A program made the translations under genes and the position numbers. Shown here one piece after another: positions 9,801 to 11,423 of a stretch of 11,423 nt of DNA (the first letter of the stretch is position 1; each line of letters opens with the position of its first letter). The stretch is from Haplosporangium gracile (Eukaryota > Mortierellomycota > Mortierellomycetes > Mortierellales > Mortierellaceae), in the NCBI GenBank assembly GCA_015499985.1, contig JAAAUF010000939.1, positions 4,308-15,730 on the forward strand. Reading direction: 5' to 3'. Below the pieces are notes generated by a model. That model was not told the DNA's origin, did not search any database, and saw only the letters and a program-made list of their open reading frames with translations.

Positions 9801-11193
9801 CTCCTCGAGTTGCATGAAGCGGACCTTAGAGATGTCGAACTGCATGAACCCAAAATCGTGGACGGGGTCGCGGTAGATAGGCTTGAGCTCGACTTCTTCG
9901 TAGTTGGAGAGGATCGCGAGGGCGAGGATGGGAGCGGGGGAAACGACGTGGCGGTTGGTGAGGATGATGCCGTTTTTGGCGTCGACCAGGAACCCTGTTG
10001 CCGAGTACGCGCCTATTTCATTCGATCATCCACGTACAAACATGATTAGTTAACGTGATCCCAATGTGGCTGCAATGGTGTCATTGGTCGATCCAACCCA
10101 CAGTCACACGCCACTAAGGGCCCTTCGTCCTCGTCTTGTTTCTTTGCGAGATATAACATAATAATAAACTGTGGATCTAAACGATAGTGTGTCTAGTGGG
10201 CAGTGCATGTGGATAATCTGGGTGTACAAATCACGCTCATGTGTATCCATGACGCCGGTTGTCGTATGGTCGTCTGTTTGCTTGTTGCTGTCATCGCAAT
10301 TTTTTTCCGGTCTGCTGAATTTTTTATCGTCGCACTGGGGTCCTGTCCCTCCAAATTGCAATTTGAGCCCTTATTGTTCTGACTTCTGACTTTGTTGTCA
10401 TTGTTGGTTGCACCACCATCCATCCCTCACAACCACAGTAACAACCACAACAACCACAACAACCACAACAACCACAACAACCACTCGTTCTGTGGAATGG
10501 GCGAAGGCAAAAAAAAAAAGGGCAAAGGAGGGCACAATAATATCTTCAATTTTTGCATGAAAAGAACATATTTCTGAACATAAAAAAAGAAAACGTACCG
10601 GAGGTCTCGGTATCGAAACTGCGGACATGATTAGCCGTAATGGACACAATCGATCGAATCGACCGTTCAAGGGTAGACTCCCAAGTCACAGTTGTTAACT
10701 TGGGAGTGTCCGGGACAATCCCCACCATAGGAGGAGCAGCAATCGACTTGCCGTGGTTGACTATAGGAGCACCAATACTTCCACCACCTCCACCACCTCC
10801 ACCAAACCCACTATCGAGCAACGATCCCTGATGGTGATGCAAACGGTGAGGATCGACTCCTTCCTCCCCATCCGTACCAGCTGTACCGTTACCACTGGGA
10901 GCAGCGGCGTTATTGTTGTTACCCCAAGGACCCTGCCAGGTCGTACCGTCCGCACCGCTGATTCCAAATATGTCGGCAGGGGTGACGGCTCGACCGTTCA
11001 TGGCCTGGGCCCAAGTCAGACCGTACGCCAACGATTTCGATCTGTTCCTGTTCGAAGGCCCACCGCTGCCCGGAAATGTTTCTTGGTGGGATATGACTGG
11101 GGAGGGACGGCTTTGTTCTTGGGCGGCAAAGAACTCGAGCGTCTCTTTGTCTGCGTTCAAACAGTTGAGGGATTCGCGGCGTGCTCTGTTCAT
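6815..11193 (-). CDS. NMA111: Nuclear HtrA-type serine protease, Nma111-like, four exons
   Basis: Yeast Nma111 is a nuclear HtrA/Omi-like serine protease linked to apoptosis-like death (Bir1 cleavage) and lipid homeostasis. Exons on the minus strand are 11193-10599, 10012-8792, 8686-7680 and 7588-6815, giving 1198 aa. The first in-frame ATG is at 11193; 11208 is only a TTG. Residues 1-165 are a Gly/Asn/His-rich, probably disordered extension. The first protease domain starts near WESTLERS (171) and has the full triad: His220 in TNRHVV, Asp251 in HDFGF, Ser335 in GGSSGSP. PDZ1 is at about 414-489 and PDZ2 at 519-584. The second protease domain (about 650-850) is degenerate: CDRD replaces the His motif (Asp685), Asn718 replaces Asp and GTQGGV replaces the Ser motif (Gln801). 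PDZ3 is at about 891-955 and PDZ4 at 990-1057. A His/Gly-rich insert (1060-1150) precedes the last strands. No stops or frame breaks; order and motifs match the family throughout. The yeast protein is about 1000 aa, so most of the extra length is the two low-complexity parts. Confidence 0.95.
7589..7679 (-). other. NMA111: NMA111 intron 3 (91 nt)
   Basis: Donor GTAAGT at 7679-7674, branch CTAAC at 7623-7619, acceptor CATAG ending at 7589. Phase 0, after Met941. Confidence 0.93.
8687..8791 (-). other. NMA111: NMA111 intron 2 (105 nt)
   Basis: Donor GTAACC at 8791-8786, branch CTAAC at 8720-8716, acceptor AATAG. It splits an Asp codon (G|AT) and joins VRN to DKTGLWDF. Confidence 0.93.
10013..10598 (-). 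other. NMA111: NMA111 intron 1 (586 nt, unusually long)
   Basis: Donor GTACGT at 10598-10593, branch CTAAT at 10049-10045, acceptor AATAG ending at 10013. It splits a Gly codon (G|GC), and the joined protein TETSG-AYSATGF continues the protease fold without a gap. The intron is five to six times longer than the others here, and holds a 9-bp tandem repeat. Its open frames look random. Confidence 0.85.
10441..10485. repeat. 9-bp minisatellite, ACAACCACA x5
   Basis: Four perfect units and one ending in ACT, all inside NMA111 intron 1. A partial copy precedes it at 10429-10437. On the transcribed strand it reads as TGTGGTTGT repeats. Confidence 0.95.
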
Positions 11194-11204
11194 GATGATC
11201 GCAT
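11190..11204 (-). promoter_or_regulatory. Five-codon uORF overlapping the NMA111 start codon
   Basis: The minus strand reads ATG CGA TCA TCA TGA. Its stop shares two bases with the main start (ATGA). The uORF ATG has a poor context (T at -3), while the main ATG has A at -3. Leaky scanning or short-range reinitiation would let ribosomes reach the main frame. It counts only if transcripts start upstream of 11204, which the sequence does not show. Confidence 0.5.
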
Positions 11205-11423
11205 GCAATAATAGGAAGCTGAAGTTAGAAGAATTGTCGGTGGTACTTAGGGTGTTGTTGTTTGTTTGATGGATTGAGAGGGGAGAAAAGGTTGAGGATT
11301 GGGTTATGCGGTATAAAGAAGATAAAAAAGTGTTATGAGAAAGAAGAAAGGGTTATGTACAAGAGTGATTTGAGAATGAGATAAAGGGAGGGTAAAGAAC
11401 ATTAAAAAGAAGTTTTCAGCCAA
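11205..11423 (-). promoter_or_regulatory. NMA111 5' leader and proximal promoter
   Basis: The minus strand is pyrimidine-rich (TCTTCTTT and CTTTTCTCCCCTCTC blocks) and then has a CAAACAAACAACAACACC leader before the start. This is typical of TATA-less fungal housekeeping promoters. I see no clear TATA box on this strand. The window ends here, so the promoter may be cut off. Confidence 0.45.

Noticed and set aside
11191..11208. Start of NMA111 at the TTG at 11208
   Set aside because: Fungal nuclear genes rarely use TTG; the ATG at 11193-11191 is in frame with an acceptable context, and the earlier ATG at 11204 is in another frame and makes a five-codon uORF.

Overview
The window looks like nuclear DNA of a filamentous fungus. 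Genes are compact and carry introns, mostly 90-110 nt, with GTAAGY-type donors and CTAAC/CTAAT branch sites about 20-35 nt before the acceptor. A fungal NMA111-type nuclear HtrA protease is present. The F-box/LRR remnant, with its GIPRPD-type repeat, recalls the large F-box families of Mortierella-like Mucoromycota. That last placement is an impression from the sequence, not a tested assignment.

Layout. (1) Positions 72-3287, + strand: four exons of an ABCC (MRP)-type ABC transporter. The gene enters from the left edge already spliced. It reads cleanly through TMD0 (part), TMD1, NBD1 and the first part of TMD2, then stops at an intact splice donor with no recognisable continuation, so most of TMD2 and all of NBD2 are missing. 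(2) Positions 3288-3947: no intact gene. It has a T14 tract and possibly a decayed pair of transmembrane helices. (3) Positions 3948-4907, - strand: a complete but frame-broken copy of a secreted metallo-beta-lactamase-fold hydrolase. Its signal peptide, HGHVDH metal motif, PGH motif, TATA box and poly(A) signal are still visible. (4) Positions 4908-5712: AT-rich spacer with an (AT)12 and an (AAATGA)4 repeat. (5) Positions 5713-6546, - strand: a broken F-box/LRR gene in three frames. (6) Positions 6815-11193, - strand: an intact four-exon NMA111 orthologue, predicted 1198 aa, with a complete catalytic triad in its first protease half, a degenerate second half and four PDZ domains. A five-codon uORF overlaps its start codon. 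(7) The right edge is its pyrimidine-rich 5' leader and promoter.

The main theme is contrast. A clean, apparently functional housekeeping protease gene sits beside about 3.3 kb holding a truncated transporter, a dead MBL hydrolase and a dead F-box gene. I see no operon-like or pathway link between these genes. I found no tRNA, rRNA, CRISPR array or intact transposon, and nothing I would call a new biological system.
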